From CAVZQN01 sp963837395 (lineage in GTDB: Bacteria > Acidobacteriota > HRBIN11 > JAKEFK01): a stretch of DNA of 64,000 nt. The stretch is taken from positions 2,604,001 to 2,668,000 of the forward strand of contig CAWINI010000004.1 of the NCBI GenBank assembly GCA_963837395.1. Direction: 5' to 3'. Numbering within the stretch: the first letter of the stretch is position 1; each line of letters starts with the position of its first letter. Both the position numbers and the translations under genes were made by a program. The notes below the pieces were generated by a model. That model saw only the letters and a program-made list of their open reading frames with translations. It did no database searches and was not told the DNA's origin. Below, piece after piece: positions 63,113 to 64,000 of this stretch.

Positions 63113-63549
63113 TAGCTCTCCGTAATTACAAATTCGTTATCAGCGTTGATCGAAACGTGGTAAAGCTTGTTGAAACCTTCCTCTAAAGTTGGAACTTGCA
63201 AACGTTTCAATGCACCAAAAATTCCGGGCACTGGAATGACAGCTTTTCCTTTGCGTTGTTTGTTCCGGGCCAAAACTTCTTTTACAACCGCCGGAAAATA
63301 ATAACAGGTGATTCGAAACCCAAATGTCTTCGCCAATTCAATGTATCGCTGACGATCCGCTTTCATGATGTTGGTGTTATCCACCACAAATGGCTGCTTC
63401 GCAGCCAGACATGCTTTCAGCAACAGCGACTCGCGAGTACGCGTTTTCAGCATATCCAGGCTGAGCCGGATGTGAGTTTCAAAAAAACGATGCTTATAAA
63501 AAGTTGACTTTCCTGTCGCCTGAATGCCGACAAAAATTACCGCCTCCAT
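63112..63549 (-). CDS. P-loop kinase (AAA_33/polynucleotide-kinase-like)
   Basis: A 145-residue protein. I place the start at ATG 63549, where EAVIFVGIQATGKSTFYKH gives an N-terminal Walker A; the longer frame to 63681 overlaps the start of the next gene and lacks family similarity. PFVVDNTNIMKADRQRYIELAKTFGF is the Walker-B/lid region typical of small zeta-toxin- or PNK-like kinases, followed by a basic stretch (LARNKQRKGKAVIPV). Substrate could be RNA, DNA or a small molecule. It is convergent with the Asp-box gene. Confidence 0.82.
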   Translation of the reverse strand: MEAVIFVGIQATGKSTFYKHRFFETHIRLSLDMLKTRTRESLLLKACLAAKQPFVVDNTNIMKADRQRYIELAKTFGFRITCYYFPAVVKEVLARNKQRKGKAVIPVPGIFGALKRLQVPTLEEGFNKLYHVSINADNEFVITES

Positions 63550-63679
63550 AGTGGCCTTCAGAATATCAAATGTTCGTGCTCGAACACGATCCGTCCCGAA
63601 AATGAACGCTTTTAGTCGCCAAAATCTGCCCTCATGGTCGTGAACTCCTGCTGGCAAATGGCTTGCTCTACAAGGGAGC

Positions 63680-64000
63680 ATGAAAGATAGATCAGCCTTA
63701 ATGATTGCGATTGTGATAGCGAGTGTGATCTTTGCACTTCAATTGTTTGTAAAAGAAAATCTCTTTTCTTCCGCAAACGTCGAAGCCGCCGGAAGGCTCC
63801 ATCAAATCTTTAAAGCAGGAGATATTCTCCCGTTGCTTGAAACATCAAAGATCGTTGCTAAACCTGATCAGAAACAATGCCCAAAAATGAGCATGTCATC
63901 TACGATGGCTATGCAACACAAAGAACTTTCCGATTGCCCTTACTCATTACTTCAAGCCGCTGAACACAACAAAGCAATGATGCTAAAAAATCGATTGCGC
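63680..64000 (+). CDS. Membrane-anchored protein of unknown function, 3' end cut by window
   Basis: The frame starts at ATG 63680 with AGGGAG just upstream and is open for 107 codons to the window edge. It begins with an N-terminal hydrophobic anchor (ALMIAIVIASVIFALQLFV) and continues as a helical periplasmic region (NVEAAGRLHQIFKAGDILP; MAMQHKELSDCPYSLLQAAEHNK). Two Cys residues could pair. No family recognised. Its start supports the shorter start chosen for the divergent kinase gene. Confidence 0.55.
   Translation, partial: MKDRSALMIAIVIASVIFALQLFVKENLFSSANVEAAGRLHQIFKAGDILPLLETSKIVAKPDQKQCPKMSMSSTMAMQHKELSDCPYSLLQAAEHNKAMMLKNRLR

Overview
The window looks like a low-to-moderate-GC chromosomal contig from an acidobacterium-like, Gram-negative heterotroph, probably a metagenome-assembled genome. 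The best lineage clue is a PadR regulator followed directly by a MacB-type permease of the kind known as acidobacterial duplicated orphan permeases (45.6-48.6 kb). Outer-membrane and periplasmic proteins (FadL-like porin, lipoproteins, MacA-like adaptor) and large secreted Asp-box, M16 and M28 proteins fit this. Lineage is inferred from gene content, not from a marker search.

Layout. 0-12 kb: an aminotransferase and CoA-transferase subunit A, then a block of unrelated genes (Tat-exported amine oxidase, sulfatase-fold lipoprotein, MsrA, secreted protein, two tandem GT-C-like membrane proteins), then the matching CoA-transferase subunit B. 12-22.6 kb: secreted M16 peptidase, a MacA/LolD/MacB-type export operon, an M28 peptidase and a TPR protein. 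22.8-26.7 kb: 7-deazaguanine genes queC and queD with a DAO-like FAD oxidoreductase between them, an SDR and a family 9 glycosyltransferase. 26.8-31 kb: rpsO-pnp and a FadL-like porin. 31.2-32 kb: a small RHH-like protein and a gene-poor gap. 32-39.3 kb, minus strand: ychF, mobA, GT4, methyltransferase, YbhN-like protein, uvrA. 39.4-43.2 kb: aldo/keto reductase, frataxin, cupin, asd, lipoprotein. 43.7-48.6 kb: response regulator, an IS630-type element, PadR and ADOP. 48.6-54.1 kb: small proteins, an isochorismatase/GlxA/hydrolase operon, a TauE-like transporter and a secreted protein. 54.2-64 kb: two PlsC-like acyltransferases, a cupredoxin repeat protein, a glycosyltransferase-like protein, tRNA-Leu(UAG), a HAD phosphatase, a large Asp-box protein, a P-loop kinase and a partial anchored protein.

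Two features cut across the window. First, at least twelve single-base-type frameshifts interrupt otherwise well-preserved genes, including the housekeeping genes ychF and asd. Indel errors in the assembly are the likeliest explanation, so the broken genes are annotated here as single loci spanning the shift. Second, several families of intergenic hairpin repeats sit at gene boundaries: paired GGAA/TTCC-loop hairpins, a 48-50 nt GAGGCC hairpin in two inverted copies, and three other palindromic elements.

No recognisable defence system, CRISPR array, prophage or secondary-metabolite cluster was seen. The most unusual candidates are the que cluster with its embedded FAD oxidoreductase, the split CoA-transferase, the hairpin repeat families, and the coupled isochorismatase/GlxA/hydrolase operon.
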